NCBI RefSeq assembly: GCF_007018905.1
Contig: NZ_CP041402.1
Span: 5,506,001-5,570,000, forward strand
Length of the DNA: 64,000 nucleotides
Direction of reading: 5' to 3'
DNA from: Tardiphaga sp. vice304
Lineage (GTDB): Bacteria; Pseudomonadota; Alphaproteobacteria; Rhizobiales; Xanthobacteraceae
Both the position numbers and the translations under genes were made by a program. This document shows positions 32,581 to 41,630 of this stretch, one piece after another. The first letter of the stretch is position 1. Each line of letters begins with the position of its first letter. The notes beneath the pieces are model-generated. The model was not told the origin of the DNA and searched no databases. It was given only the letters and a program-made list of their open reading frames with translations.

Positions 32581-33948
32581 TCAGGACGTCTGCTTCAGCG
32601 CGACGGGGGCGGCGTCCTCGCTTTTCAGCTCTTCCAGCCGGCGGTGCCGCGTCTCGATCCCGAAGCCTGCCACGGCGATGATCTGTACGATCAACAGCCC
32701 GATCATCAGCGACATCACGCCGGCGACGCCGCGCGCCTCGAACAGCATCACCACCAGGAAAGGCGTGACGATGGTAGCGCCGCGACCCAGCGTATTGACA
32801 ATGCCCGAGGCCCGCAGCCGCACTTCGGTCGGGAACAGTTCGGGGATGTAGATGCCGAACAATAGCGCCACCAGCACGTAAATCGGGATCGTCAGCAGGA
32901 AGCCGACGGCCGGCAGCATAATCGGATCCGAGATCATCGGATAGATGATGCCCAGCACCACAGCGATCAGCGACGAGCCGATGATCGTCGGCTTGCGGCC
33001 CCAGCGATCCGCGGTCAGCGCGCCGATGGCGGAACCGACCGGGGCGCCCAAGGCCATCAGCAAGGCATAGCTGAACGAAGTAGCGACGCTCAGCCCCTGT
33101 TTGATGAAGAACACCGGCAGCCAGGTGACGAAACCGTAGAGCAGCGTGTTGATGGTGATCAAGCAGATCGAGCCCACGATCATCCGGCTCAGCAGTGGCT
33201 GGGTGAACAGCGTCGAAATATTGCTGGACGGGGCCACCGCCGGCGCCAGCGCGGGGGTCGGCAGCGGCTGGCCCTGCGACGCCTCGCGCTCAATGGTCTG
33301 CATCAAGGCTTCCGCCTCCTCCTTGCGGCCGACGGCTTCCAGCCAGCGTGGCGATTCCGGCAGGTTCTTGCGCAAGTACCAGACGACCAGCGCGCCGATG
33401 CCGCCGAGCACGAACATCGCTCGCCAGCCGAACTGCGGCACGACGAAGGACGCCACCAGCAGTGCGACGGGCAGGCCCGTGACCACGCATACCGCCATCA
33501 GCCCGAGCCACTTGCCGCGCGACTTGGCGGGTACGAATTCGGTCATGGTGGAATAGCCGACCACGTTTTCGGCACCGAGGCCGATACCCATGAAGAAGCG
33601 GCAGATAATCAGGATGGTCATATTCGGAGCGAATGCGGCGGCCAGCGAGGCGACGCCGAACAGCAGCAGGTTGAACTGGTAGCTGAAGCGGCGGCCGAAG
33701 CGGTCGCCGACGAAGCCGGTGCCGAACGATCCCACCATCATGCCGACGAAGGTCATCGAGATGAAGATCGCGTTCTCGCCGAGCGTGGAAAATCCGGTCT
33801 TCAAGGTCACGCCGAGCACAGTACCGGCGAGATAGATATCGAAGCCGTCGAAGAACATGCCAATGCCGATCAGGGTCATGATGCGGTAGTGGAATGGTCC
33901 GATCGGAAGCCGATCGAGGCGGCCTCCGGCGTTGACTGAAGTCGGCAT
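32581..33948 (-). CDS. MFS transporter (aromatic-acid/sugar-porter type)
   Basis: A 455-residue inner-membrane carrier. Twelve helices can be traced; between helices 2 and 3 lies GSFGTGFVGDRFGRRFSYQ with the G-D-R-x-G-R-R A-motif. A central loop LPESPRWLEAVGRKEEAEALM carries the PESPRWL motif of sugar porters and the aromatic-acid symporters. It is the third gene of an operon led by GntR and the aldehyde dehydrogenase (74 bases upstream), and ends at a strong terminator. This suggests import of an aldehyde or acid precursor, not identifiable further. Confidence 0.87.
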   Translation of the reverse strand: MPTSVNAGGRLDRLPIGPFHYRIMTLIGIGMFFDGFDIYLAGTVLGVTLKTGFSTLGENAIFISMTFVGMMVGSFGTGFVGDRFGRRFSYQFNLLLFGVASLAAAFAPNMTILIICRFFMGIGLGAENVVGYSTMTEFVPAKSRGKWLGLMAVCVVTGLPVALLVASFVVPQFGWRAMFVLGGIGALVVWYLRKNLPESPRWLEAVGRKEEAEALMQTIEREASQGQPLPTPALAPAVAPSSNISTLFTQPLLSRMIVGSICLITINTLLYGFVTWLPVFFIKQGLSVATSFSYALLMALGAPVGSAIGALTADRWGRKPTIIGSSLIAVVLGIIYPMISDPIMLPAVGFLLTIPIYVLVALLFGIYIPELFPTEVRLRASGIVNTLGRGATIVTPFLVVMLFEARGVAGVMSLMIGLLIVQIIAVAGFGIETRHRRLEELKSEDAAPVALKQTS

Positions 33949-34024
33949 GGGCGTTTCCTATGTTGATGGGGTGCGCCGGACGGCTGCGTCTCTGTGGACT
34001 TTGGCAGCCGCCCGTTTCGATCTG

Positions 34025-35554
34025 TTAGTTCAGGCGCTTCTGGCCCGCCGTGTCGCGGTACCAGTCGAAATCCTTCTCGGCCGTGGCCACCATGACACTC
34101 TTGGTGTTGAAGTGCGTCTCGAAGCTCTCTGTGCCGAATTCGCTGCCGATGCCGCTGTCATCGACGCCGCCCCAGGGCGATGCCGGATCGAGCCGGTGGT
34201 GGTCGTTGACCCAGACGATGCCGGCGCGGACGCCCGCGGCGACGCGGTGGGCGCGGCCGACATTATTGGTGCGAATCGCCGCCGCCAGGCCGAACGGCGA
34301 GTCATTGGCCAGCCGCAGCGCGTCGGCCTCGTCCTTGAACGGCGTCACCGAGGTGAACGGTCCGAACACTTCCTCCTGGAAGATCCGCATGTCGGCGCGC
34401 ACATCGGCAAACACCGTCGGCTTGACGAAGAAACCGCCGGCATGGCCCGGCACTTCGGCGGCAATGCCGCCGGTGACGAGACGCGCGCCGTCTTCATGGC
34501 CGAACCGCGAATACATCAGCACACGGTCGCGCTGCTTGGCGGAAATCACCGGACCGAGCTGCGTCGCCGGATCGAACGGGTCGCCGATCCGGATCGACTC
34601 CGTCTTGCGCAGTAGCTTCTCGACGAACTCGTCGTAGATCGTATCCTGCACGATGTGCCGGGAGGCGCAGACGCAGGTCTGACCGGCGCCAATGAAGGCA
34701 CCGAACGCCGCATAATTGACGGCCTGGTCGATATTGAAATCGTCGAACACCATCACCGGCGTCTTGCCGCCGAGCTCCATGGTCTGGTGCGCGAACACTT
34801 TGGCGGCGGCGCTGCCGGCGATGCGGCCGGCCTCGGTGCCGCCGGTCAGCACCAGCTTGTTGATGTCGGGATGCTCCGCCAGCATCTTGCCGGCGTTCTG
34901 GCCGAGGCCGAGCACGACATTGAACACGCCATTGGGCAGGCCGGCTTCGGTAAAGATCTGCGCCAGCTTCAGCGTGGTCAGCGGGGTATATTCCGACGGC
35001 TTCACCACGGTGGTGCAGCCCGACGCCAGCACGGCGGCCAGCGACTTGCACATGATCATGAGGGGATGATTGAACGGCGTGCAGTTGGCGACGACGCCGA
35101 TCGGCGTGCGCAAGGTGTAATTCAGATAATCGCCCTCAACCGGAATAACATAATCGCGGCGCGACAGCGCGAGGCCGGCGAAGTAGCGGAAGAAGTCCGG
35201 CAGCCGGCCGAGCTGGGCGCGCGTCTCGTTGAGCGGACGACCGTTGTTCAGGGTCTCCAATCGATACAACGTATCGAGATTCGCCTCGAACGCGTCGGCC
35301 AGCTTGTTCACCAGCCGCGCGCGGCTGCGGATATCCATGCCGCCCCATTCCTTGCTCTCGAAGGCGGCGCGCGCGCTCTTCATGGCGCGGTCGATATCGG
35401 CGGAGGTCGAGTTCGGAATCTGCGCGATCACTTCGCCGGTGGCGGGGTTGTGGACGTCGAGCAGCGTGCCGTCGCCGGCTTCGATCTGTCGGCCATCGAC
35501 GAAGTTGCTGTGCGTCTCGACCTTGAGCGCGGTCGGATTGGCGGGAATATTCAT
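34025..35554 (-). CDS. Aldehyde dehydrogenase (NAD(P)+)
   Basis: A 509-residue enzyme of the ALDH superfamily. The NAD-binding fold includes TPFNHPLMIMCKSLAAVLASGCTTVVKPSEYTP; the general-base Glu is in MELGGKTPVMVFDD (about 270) and the nucleophile Cys in GQTCVCASR (about 305). The late FGPFTSVTPF is also typical. The reaction is oxidation of an aldehyde to an acid. The start at 35554 has an AGGAGA ribosome site 6 bases upstream and follows gntR by 11 bases. With the MFS gene downstream and an alpha/beta hydrolase divergent from gntR it forms a catabolic unit. Confidence 0.92.
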   Translation of the reverse strand: MNIPANPTALKVETHSNFVDGRQIEAGDGTLLDVHNPATGEVIAQIPNSTSADIDRAMKSARAAFESKEWGGMDIRSRARLVNKLADAFEANLDTLYRLETLNNGRPLNETRAQLGRLPDFFRYFAGLALSRRDYVIPVEGDYLNYTLRTPIGVVANCTPFNHPLMIMCKSLAAVLASGCTTVVKPSEYTPLTTLKLAQIFTEAGLPNGVFNVVLGLGQNAGKMLAEHPDINKLVLTGGTEAGRIAGSAAAKVFAHQTMELGGKTPVMVFDDFNIDQAVNYAAFGAFIGAGQTCVCASRHIVQDTIYDEFVEKLLRKTESIRIGDPFDPATQLGPVISAKQRDRVLMYSRFGHEDGARLVTGGIAAEVPGHAGGFFVKPTVFADVRADMRIFQEEVFGPFTSVTPFKDEADALRLANDSPFGLAAAIRTNNVGRAHRVAAGVRAGIVWVNDHHRLDPASPWGGVDDSGIGSEFGTESFETHFNTKSVMVATAEKDFDWYRDTAGQKRLN

Positions 35555-35565
35555 GGGGATGTCTC

Positions 35566-36201
35566 CTAGATAATGACGGCGTTCCTGGCCAAGGCTGGCA
35601 GGACGCGTTTCTCGGTCTTCTGGATGTGGGCCCGGATGATGCGGGCGGCGGCGCGGCCATCGCGACGCTGCATCGCGTCGATCAGGTCGGCATGTTCGGT
35701 CACGAGCTGCGCGGGATCGTGGCCTTTGACGTTGGCGAGGCTGACGCGGACCAGTCGGTCGGCCTGCCCGATCAGGTCGCACGCCGCCACCGCCATGCGG
35801 CGGTTGCCGGACGCATAGGCCAGGGCGGTGTGGAAGGCGCGGTTGTAGGTGATGAACTCCTGGCGATCACCAACGAAGGTGCGGAATTCATCCAGCGCCG
35901 TCAGCACCGCGGCGGGCGCGTGTTCGATCGCCTCGGCGACGCAGGCGGGCTCCAGCGCCAGCCGGAAGCGCAGAAGGTCGCGCGCATCGGCCAGCGAAAT
36001 CGGGTTCACCCGGTAGCCCTGTCGCGGCTGCACCGTCACCAGATGCTCGCGCTCCAGCCGCAGCAAGGCCTCGCGGACCGGCTGACGGCTGACGGCATAA
36101 CGCTCGGCGAGGTCCTGCTCCCGCATATCATCACCCGGCGCAAAGCGGCAGGTCAGGATATCATCGCGCAGCAGATCGTAGATATTATCCCGCAAAAGCA
36201 T
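35566..36201 (-). CDS. GntR family transcriptional regulator (FCD/FadR subfamily)
   Basis: A 211-residue regulator. The winged helix-turn-helix covers residues about 5-70: LLRDDILTCRFAPGDDMREQDLAERYAVSRQPVREALLRLEREHLV, and the all-helical FCD ligand domain follows (LRFRLALEPACVAEAIEHAP...FHTALAYASGNRRM). The known role is repression of catabolic genes, relieved by an organic acid ligand. It leads the aldehyde dehydrogenase/MFS operon and is divergent from the alpha/beta hydrolase gene (36322), so it likely controls both. No palindrome of the FadR type was found in the 120-base gap. Confidence 0.9.
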   Translation of the reverse strand: MLLRDNIYDLLRDDILTCRFAPGDDMREQDLAERYAVSRQPVREALLRLEREHLVTVQPRQGYRVNPISLADARDLLRFRLALEPACVAEAIEHAPAAVLTALDEFRTFVGDRQEFITYNRAFHTALAYASGNRRMAVAACDLIGQADRLVRVSLANVKGHDPAQLVTEHADLIDAMQRRDGRAAARIIRAHIQKTEKRVLPALARNAVII

Positions 36202-36321
36202 CGTTTTTTCCGATTTTGTTCCTCAAACCTGACACACGTAAAATATCACGTCAACCCGTACTGAGCTTGAACTGTCCGTGAAATGCCGTATCAATGGCGG
36301 GCAGCAACGAGGAGATTTTCG

Positions 36322-37119
36322 ATGGACCAGCTTTTTGCCGACGGGACCGTGAACGCCAGCATTGCCGGCAATGGTCCGCCGCTGGTGCTGTTTCATTCGC
36401 TGCTGGCCGACCGCGGCAGTTTCGAGCGCATCGTGCCCGAGCTCGCGAAGTCGTTTCGCGTGATCGTGCCGGAGCTGCCGGGATTCGGCGCGTCACGCGC
36501 CGTCGACGGCGGCCTTGCCGCGGTCGCCGATCGCATGGCCGCCTTCTTGCGCGAGGCGACGGCGGGCGAGTACGCGATCGTGCTCGGCAATGGCTATGGC
36601 GGCTTCGTCGCGCTGCAGATGGCGATTCGCCATCCGGGCATCGCCAAACAACTCGTACTGGCGGATTGCGGCGCGGCGTTCTCGGAACCCGGCCGCGAGG
36701 CATTTCGCAACATGGCGGCAGCGGCGCGCGGTAAGGGACTGGCCGCGATCACACCGGTGGCGATGCGCCGGCTGTTCGCCCCGGAATATCAGGAGGCGCA
36801 CCCCGATCTGATGCGCGAACGCGAGGCGGCGTTCCTGCGCACCGACGTCGATGTCTTCCACGCGGCCTGCCTTTCACTGGCGGGGCTCGACCTGCGACCG
36901 GAGCTTGCGAAAGTGACCGTGCCTGTCCTGGTGATGGTCGGCGATCAGGACGAAGCGACCCCACCGCCGATGTCCGAAGAACTGAGCGCCCTGCTGCCCG
37001 ACGCGCGCCTGCACGTGCTGAAAGGCTGCGCCCACGTGCCGCCCCTGCAGGCGCCGGAGGCGTTCCTCGACGCCATCGCGCCATTCCTGACCAACGGCGC
37101 GCAGACCCGCGGCGCCTGA
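36322..37119 (+). CDS. Alpha/beta-hydrolase-fold protein without the nucleophile serine
   Basis: A 265-residue protein with the typical fold: opening INGNGPPLVLFHSLLADRGSF-like oxyanion region, LPGFGAS, and a helix after the nucleophile elbow. That elbow reads LGNGYGGFVA, where the fold needs G-x-S-x-G; here it is G-N-G-Y-G, so Gly replaces the catalytic Ser. The acid Asp (VMVGDQDEATPP) and His (GCAHVPPLQ) remain. It may be inactive, use another nucleophile or act as a binding or lyase-like protein. The ATG at 36322 has a good ribosome site (ACGAGGAG). It is divergent from the gntR gene and probably co-regulated. Confidence 0.82.
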   Translation: MDQLFADGTVNASIAGNGPPLVLFHSLLADRGSFERIVPELAKSFRVIVPELPGFGASRAVDGGLAAVADRMAAFLREATAGEYAIVLGNGYGGFVALQMAIRHPGIAKQLVLADCGAAFSEPGREAFRNMAAAARGKGLAAITPVAMRRLFAPEYQEAHPDLMREREAAFLRTDVDVFHAACLSLAGLDLRPELAKVTVPVLVMVGDQDEATPPPMSEELSALLPDARLHVLKGCAHVPPLQAPEAFLDAIAPFLTNGAQTRGA

Positions 37120-37163
37120 TCAATGCGACCGCGGCCGTCCTCGGATGTTGAGGGCCTCCGAAA

Positions 37164-38540
37164 TCACGCCGCCTCGTCGCGCATCTGGTAGAGGCGGTAC
37201 AGCATGCGCTGGCCGATGCGGCGGAACGACGTGAACGGGTGCGGCGGCAGCGGCGAGGTGAAGATCGGCAGGTCCTGCGCCGCGAAGCGCTGGCCGCCGA
37301 TCATCTGCGCCATGCGACGGCCGGCCTGCGCCGAATAGGACACGCCGTTGCCGCCGTAGCCGAGCGCATAGAACAGCGTCTGCTTCGGGTCCGGGCGGAA
37401 AATGCGCGGCATCATGTCGTGGCTGACATCGACCCAGCCCCACCAGGAATAATCGATCTCGATTCCGGTCAGGGCCGGAAACTTGCGGTGCAGACCATCG
37501 ATCAGCAGTTGCAGGTGGCGCGGATGCGCGGCGTCGGCGCCGGTGATGGCGCTGCGGCTGCCGATCTGGACGCGGTTGTCCGGCAGCAAGCGATAGTAAT
37601 AGCGCAGCGTGCGGGTGTCGGTGATGACCTGGGTGGTGCGAAAGCCGGTGACGTCGAGTTCGGCCGGGGTCAACGGCCGCGTCACGATCGAATTCGACAG
37701 GATCGGCATGCAGCGACCGCGCAAGGCCGGCGTCAGGCCACCCGCCGTATAGGCTCCGGTGGCGATGCCGACGGCGCGGGCGCGCACGGTACCGCCCGGC
37801 GTGCGCAGCGAGTGGATGCCGCCGTTCGTCATGATCTCCAGCACCGGACTGCCGGGATGCACTTTGGCGCCGAGTTCGCGCGCCATGCGTTGATAGCCGA
37901 ACGCAAGCCTGGCGGCATGTACGCCGGTGCCGAGCGGCTCGTGCAGCGCGCCGACGGCTTCGGCCTCGTTGAGATAATCGCGGCGCACGTCTTCGGCCGA
38001 CAGCATGTGCGTCTTGTAGCCGAACACCTCGTTCTGGACGCGAGATTCCGCCGCGAGATGATCGAGCGCGCGCTGGCGGTGCGCGATATGCAGATGCCCG
38101 CCGCGCTGCGGCTCGCAGTCGATGTTGCCGGAGGCAATCAGCTCTTCGAACGTCTCGAAACCGTCCTGCACCTCGGCGTGCAGCTTGAGCGCGATATCGC
38201 GGCCCCAGCGTTCGATCCATTGCGAGCGCGACAGCCGGCCGGCGGCGTTCTGGCCCTGCCCGCCATTGCGCGTGCTGCAGCCCCAGGCGACGCCGTTGGC
38301 TTCCAGCACAACGGCCTTGATGCCGAACTCGCGCGCCAGGAAGATCGCGCAGGCCAGACCCGTATAGCCGGAACCGATAATCGCGACGTCGGCGTCGATG
38401 TCGCCGCTGACCGGACCGTCATCCTCCGGCGGCGTACCGGCGGTGTCGACCCAGTAGGTCGGCGCGTATCGCCGGTTGCGGCCGGGGCTGGCGGAGACCA
38501 GCGGATCGTAATGCGGATCGTACGGCGCCTGCGAGGTCAT
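37164..38540 (-). CDS. FAD-dependent oxidoreductase (DAO family, PuuB-like)
   Basis: A 458-residue flavoenzyme. The FAD fold begins ADVAIIGSGYTGLACAIFLAREFGIKAVVLEA, near residues 50-80, with GxGxxG and the Glu at the end of strand 2. NGGQGQNAAG follows. The middle domain includes GTVRARAVGIATGAYTAGGL and the C-terminus LFYALGYGGNGVSYSAQAGRRMAQ, the late FAD motif. The N-terminal WVDTAG start is typical of gamma-glutamylputrescine/amino-acid oxidases. It overlaps the SnoaL-like gene by four bases (ATGA), so the two are one unit. The amine or amino-acid substrate is not known. Confidence 0.88.
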   Translation of the reverse strand: MTSQAPYDPHYDPLVSASPGRNRRYAPTYWVDTAGTPPEDDGPVSGDIDADVAIIGSGYTGLACAIFLAREFGIKAVVLEANGVAWGCSTRNGGQGQNAAGRLSRSQWIERWGRDIALKLHAEVQDGFETFEELIASGNIDCEPQRGGHLHIAHRQRALDHLAAESRVQNEVFGYKTHMLSAEDVRRDYLNEAEAVGALHEPLGTGVHAARLAFGYQRMARELGAKVHPGSPVLEIMTNGGIHSLRTPGGTVRARAVGIATGAYTAGGLTPALRGRCMPILSNSIVTRPLTPAELDVTGFRTTQVITDTRTLRYYYRLLPDNRVQIGSRSAITGADAAHPRHLQLLIDGLHRKFPALTGIEIDYSWWGWVDVSHDMMPRIFRPDPKQTLFYALGYGGNGVSYSAQAGRRMAQMIGGQRFAAQDLPIFTSPLPPHPFTSFRRIGQRMLYRLYQMRDEAA

Positions 38541-38944
38541 GGCGTCGCTACCTCAGAGGGCAGCACCGGCCGATCCTTGCGGAAGGCGCTCTTGCGCGAG
38601 AGCTTGTCGCCGCTGAAGGTGAAGAGATCGCAGCCTTCGGCCTCGATGCGGGTGCCATTGGCGGCGGTCCCGCGAAAGATCCATTCCGACAGGCCGCGGT
38701 CGCCGAACACCGAATGCGCCGTGCAGGTCCAGCTGACATCGGGCATCGCGCCCCACACCGCCTCGAACGCCGCCTGGACGTCCGCGGTGCCCGTGATGCG
38801 ACGGCCGAACATTTCGGGACCTGCGGCGGTGTCGAACACCACGTCGTCGGTCATGCATTCCATGACACCCGGAGCGTCGTGCTTGTTGAAGGCTTCGAAC
38901 AGGCGGACGAGCAGCGCTTCGCGCCGGCTCTGCAGATCGGACAT
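38537..38944 (-). CDS. Nuclear transport factor 2 (SnoaL-like) family protein
   Basis: A 135-residue single-domain protein of the NTF2/SnoaL cone fold. Marks: LFEAFNKHDAPGVMECMTDDVVFDTAAGPEMFGRRITGTADVQAAFEAVWGAMPDV, a standard SnoaL beginning, and SEWIFRGTAANGTRIEAEGCDLFTFSGDKL in the second half. Members act as isomerases, hydrolases or ligand binders. It overlaps the FAD oxidoreductase gene by four bases and is first in transcription, so the two products likely work on one compound. Confidence 0.82.
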   Translation of the reverse strand: MSDLQSRREALLVRLFEAFNKHDAPGVMECMTDDVVFDTAAGPEMFGRRITGTADVQAAFEAVWGAMPDVSWTCTAHSVFGDRGLSEWIFRGTAANGTRIEAEGCDLFTFSGDKLSRKSAFRKDRPVLPSEVATP

Positions 38945-39125
38945 GGCAATGCTCTTTCATCTCAACGCTGGCCATCGCCACGGCGACGACGGGACTCACG
39001 ATGCCAGCCTGCTCGCCGCGCGATTAGGGCCAGTTGCGGCGCGCCATCCGGCCAGACCGATCTGGCCCGATCAAAGGCCGCGAGTGGCCCCTTCGCTTGT
39101 CCGGCAAAAACCGGCATGGTCCGGC

Positions 39126-39908
39126 ATGACTGATTTGCTGCTTTCGCTCGGTACGCTGGGCCCATTGCTGACCCCGCGCCTGATCGCTCTGTCGGTCGCC
39201 GCGGTGTTTTTCTCGGCTATCCTGCGCGGTTTCACGGGCTTTGGCTTCGCGCTGGCGGCGGTGCCGCTGCTCGGCATGTTCATGTCGCCGACGCAGGCGG
39301 TGCCGATCGCCATCGGGCTGCAACTGATGGGCAGCCTGCTCGATTTCCGCCACGCGACAAAAACCTGCCACTGGCCGTCGCTGCGCTGGATGATGCTGGG
39401 CGCGGCTCTCGGCTCGCCGATCGGCGCGCTGGTGCTGAGCCAGGTGCCCGCCCCGGTGGCGCGGCTGGTCATCAGCGCGATCACGCTGCTCGCGGTGCTG
39501 GCGCTCGGCCGCGGCTTTGCCCTGCCGGCGATGCCCGGCCGGGCGGTGACGGCGATCACCGGCTTTGTCGCCGGCCTCTTCAACGGTCTTGCCGCGATGC
39601 CGGGCCCGCCGGCGGTGGCATATTACATGTCGGCACCGGTCCCGCGCGCCACCGTGCGCGCCTCGCTGATGGTGTTCTTCCTGCTGACCTCGGTCGCCGC
39701 GATGATTTCGGGACTCGCCATCGGCCTGATCACGGTCCAGACCTTCGCCCTGTCGCTGCTTGGCCTGCCGGTGATGTGGATCGGCACAAGGATCGGCCAC
39801 CTCGCTTTCATTCGCAGCAATGACGCGATGCACCGCCGCGTCTCTATCGTCAGCCTCGGCGTGATCGCTTTGGTGAGCGCCGCCAAGGGCATCAGCGAGC
39901 TGTTGTAG
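39126..39908 (+). CDS. TauE/SafE family sulfite/organic-acid exporter-type membrane protein
   Basis: A 260-residue inner-membrane protein with about eight helices. The first half has GFTGFGFALAAVPLLGMFMSPTQAVPIAIGLQ, matching the TauE/SafE (DUF81) repeat opening, and the repeat is echoed in the second half (ITGFVAGLFNGLAAMPGPPAVAYYM). Members are proposed sulfite, sulfoacetate or taurine-breakdown exporters and some import organic anions. The start at 39126 gives MTDLLLSLG. The stop abuts the last codon of the MocR gene, which is convergent. A very long open frame extends upstream, but its antisense composition shows it is not coding. Confidence 0.82.
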   Translation: MTDLLLSLGTLGPLLTPRLIALSVAAVFFSAILRGFTGFGFALAAVPLLGMFMSPTQAVPIAIGLQLMGSLLDFRHATKTCHWPSLRWMMLGAALGSPIGALVLSQVPAPVARLVISAITLLAVLALGRGFALPAMPGRAVTAITGFVAGLFNGLAAMPGPPAVAYYMSAPVPRATVRASLMVFFLLTSVAAMISGLAIGLITVQTFALSLLGLPVMWIGTRIGHLAFIRSNDAMHRRVSIVSLGVIALVSAAKGISELL

Positions 39909-41447
39909 TCACGACATTTTCGCGATCAGCCGGCCGAGGCGCTCAAGACCGGGCTCGATGCGGTCGGTGCGGATCGAGGAAAAGCCGAGCCGGAAGCAGC
40001 GCCGCTGCGCGCCCTCGACCATCGAGAACACGTCGCCGGGCTCGATCACCACGCCTTCGTGGCGCGCCAGTTCGGCGAGCTGGGCGGCATCGACTCCCGG
40101 CGGACAGGTTACCCAGTAGCTGGTGCTGCCGGCGCCGCGAAGCCAGCCGCAGCCGGCCAGATGTTTCGGCAACAGCCGGTCGATGACGCGGGCGCGCTCC
40201 AGCAGCACGCGCGAAACCCGCGCGAGATGCGAGCGGTAATGGCCGAGGCCGATGAACAGCGCCACGACGCGCTGATTGTTGAGCGGCGGATGCCGCAGCA
40301 TCAGGCGGCGCAGCGCGCGCAATTCGCGGATCACGGGCGCAGGCGCCACGGCATACCCAAGCCGCAAGCCGGGCGCGAGCAATTTGGAGAAGCTGCCGAC
40401 ATAGAGCACGCGGTCATGGCGATCGAGGCTCATCAGCGGTGGCAGCACGCTTCTTTCCGCGATCAGTTCGCTCTCGTAATCGTCCTCGACCAGCAGGACG
40501 TCGTGATCCTGCGCCTTTTTCAGCAGGTCGAGCCGGCGCGCATAGGACATCGGGACCGTCGTCGGGCACTGGTGGCCGGCGGTGACATAAGCAAGATCAC
40601 AGCCCGCGAATTCGGCGTCGGGTACCAGGCCGTGCTCATCGACCTGCAACGGAACGATGTTGCCGGTCAGCATGCCGAAGATGTTGCGCGCGTCGGGATA
40701 GCCGGGATCCTCGAGGCCGACGCGGGTTTCAGGCTTGGTGAACAAGGTCGCGATCAGATACAGCGCATGCTGCGCGCCGATCGTCATCATGATTTCGTCC
40801 GGCCGGGCGCGGATGCCGCGGCGCGGCAGCACCTGCAGCCGGAGCTCCTCGATCAGCGCGGGATCGTCCTCGTCGATGGTGTCGCGCGCCCAGTTGTTGA
40901 TCTCCGGAACGCTGAGCGCCGCACGCGCGCTTTCGCGCCAGTCATTGGTCGGGAACAGGCTGGGATCGAACTGGCCAAAGATGAACGGGTACGGGTAGTC
41001 CTGCCAGTTCAGCGGCTTGACGATGTTGCGATGGGTCGAGGGGCGAACCGCGTAGCGATCGCTCCAGCGCGCGGCGTCCAGTTCGATCGCCGCAGGCCTG
41101 ATCGAAGCGGCCGTTGCCATATGCTTCGGCAGGCCGGCGACGAAATAGCCCGAGCGTTCGCGCGACACCAGAAAGTTCTGATCGACCAACTGCTCGTAGG
41201 CAATGACCACGGTGTTGCGCGACACCTGCAGCAGGGCCGCCAGTTCGCGGCTCGACGGCATCCGCACGCCCAGCGACAGCCGGCCGTCCTCGATCGCCGC
41301 ATAGATCATCTGCCGGATCTGCAGTTGCAGAAACGGGCCGCGGCGATCGAGATCGAGAAACAACGAGCCCCAGAACAGCCCGTCGCTGATCCCCGATGAA
41401 ACCGGCCGGGCCTCGGCTGCCATTCGGCTGGAACGTGAATTCGCCAT
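39909..41447 (-). CDS. MocR-type regulator (GntR DNA-binding domain with aminotransferase-like domain)
   Basis: A 512-residue protein. Residues about 28-95 form a GntR winged helix (FLQLQIRQMIYAAIEDGRLSLGVRMPSSRELAALLQVSRNTVV). The rest is a fold-type I aminotransferase domain: MMTIGAQHALYLIATLF, LEDPGYPDARNIF, VTAGHQCPTTVPMS, LLVEDDYESELIAE, and the PLP-binding Lys in VGSFSKLLAPGLRLGYAVAP. Known MocR proteins sense PLP-bound amino compounds and activate catabolic genes. It is divergent from the amidohydrolase/CobW/ABC operon (41631), the most likely target. The start at 41447 has a GGAGC site 6 bases upstream. Confidence 0.9.
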   Translation of the reverse strand: MANSRSSRMAAEARPVSSGISDGLFWGSLFLDLDRRGPFLQLQIRQMIYAAIEDGRLSLGVRMPSSRELAALLQVSRNTVVIAYEQLVDQNFLVSRERSGYFVAGLPKHMATAASIRPAAIELDAARWSDRYAVRPSTHRNIVKPLNWQDYPYPFIFGQFDPSLFPTNDWRESARAALSVPEINNWARDTIDEDDPALIEELRLQVLPRRGIRARPDEIMMTIGAQHALYLIATLFTKPETRVGLEDPGYPDARNIFGMLTGNIVPLQVDEHGLVPDAEFAGCDLAYVTAGHQCPTTVPMSYARRLDLLKKAQDHDVLLVEDDYESELIAERSVLPPLMSLDRHDRVLYVGSFSKLLAPGLRLGYAVAPAPVIRELRALRRLMLRHPPLNNQRVVALFIGLGHYRSHLARVSRVLLERARVIDRLLPKHLAGCGWLRGAGSTSYWVTCPPGVDAAQLAELARHEGVVIEPGDVFSMVEGAQRRCFRLGFSSIRTDRIEPGLERLGRLIAKMS

Positions 41448-41521
41448 CAAGAGCTCCGCGGGAAGCAGCACCACGCCATCTTCCCGATTTCCAATCCATT
41501 CACCGAGCAAAAGCCGCGCCA

Positions 41522-41538
41522 GCATCTCGAAAAGATGC
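41522..41538. promoter_or_regulatory. Short inverted repeat in the MocR/amidohydrolase intergenic region
   Basis: GCATCT (41522-41527) and AGATGC (41533-41538) are perfect complements around five bases. It lies between the divergent mocR-type and amidohydrolase genes. It could be an operator half-site pair, although MocR proteins often prefer direct repeats, so the link is weak. Confidence 0.25.
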
Positions 41539-41630
41539 CGGGCACTGGCCCCATTCGTGCATACTATCTGGCGCTGGCTAGGCGCAATCCAGAGCCGCAC
41601 GCTTCGATCACAACATTTCGAGGATAGCCA

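Noticed and set aside
36202..36321. FadR-type operator between gntR and the alpha/beta hydrolase
   Set aside because: No TGGTNNNACCA-like palindrome was found; only a CACGT direct repeat, which is too short to use.
37239..39125. Open frame that extends the TauE/SafE gene upstream to nearly 890 codons
   Set aside because: This portion is antisense to the FAD oxidoreductase and SnoaL-like genes; only the part from 39126 has membrane helices and family similarity.
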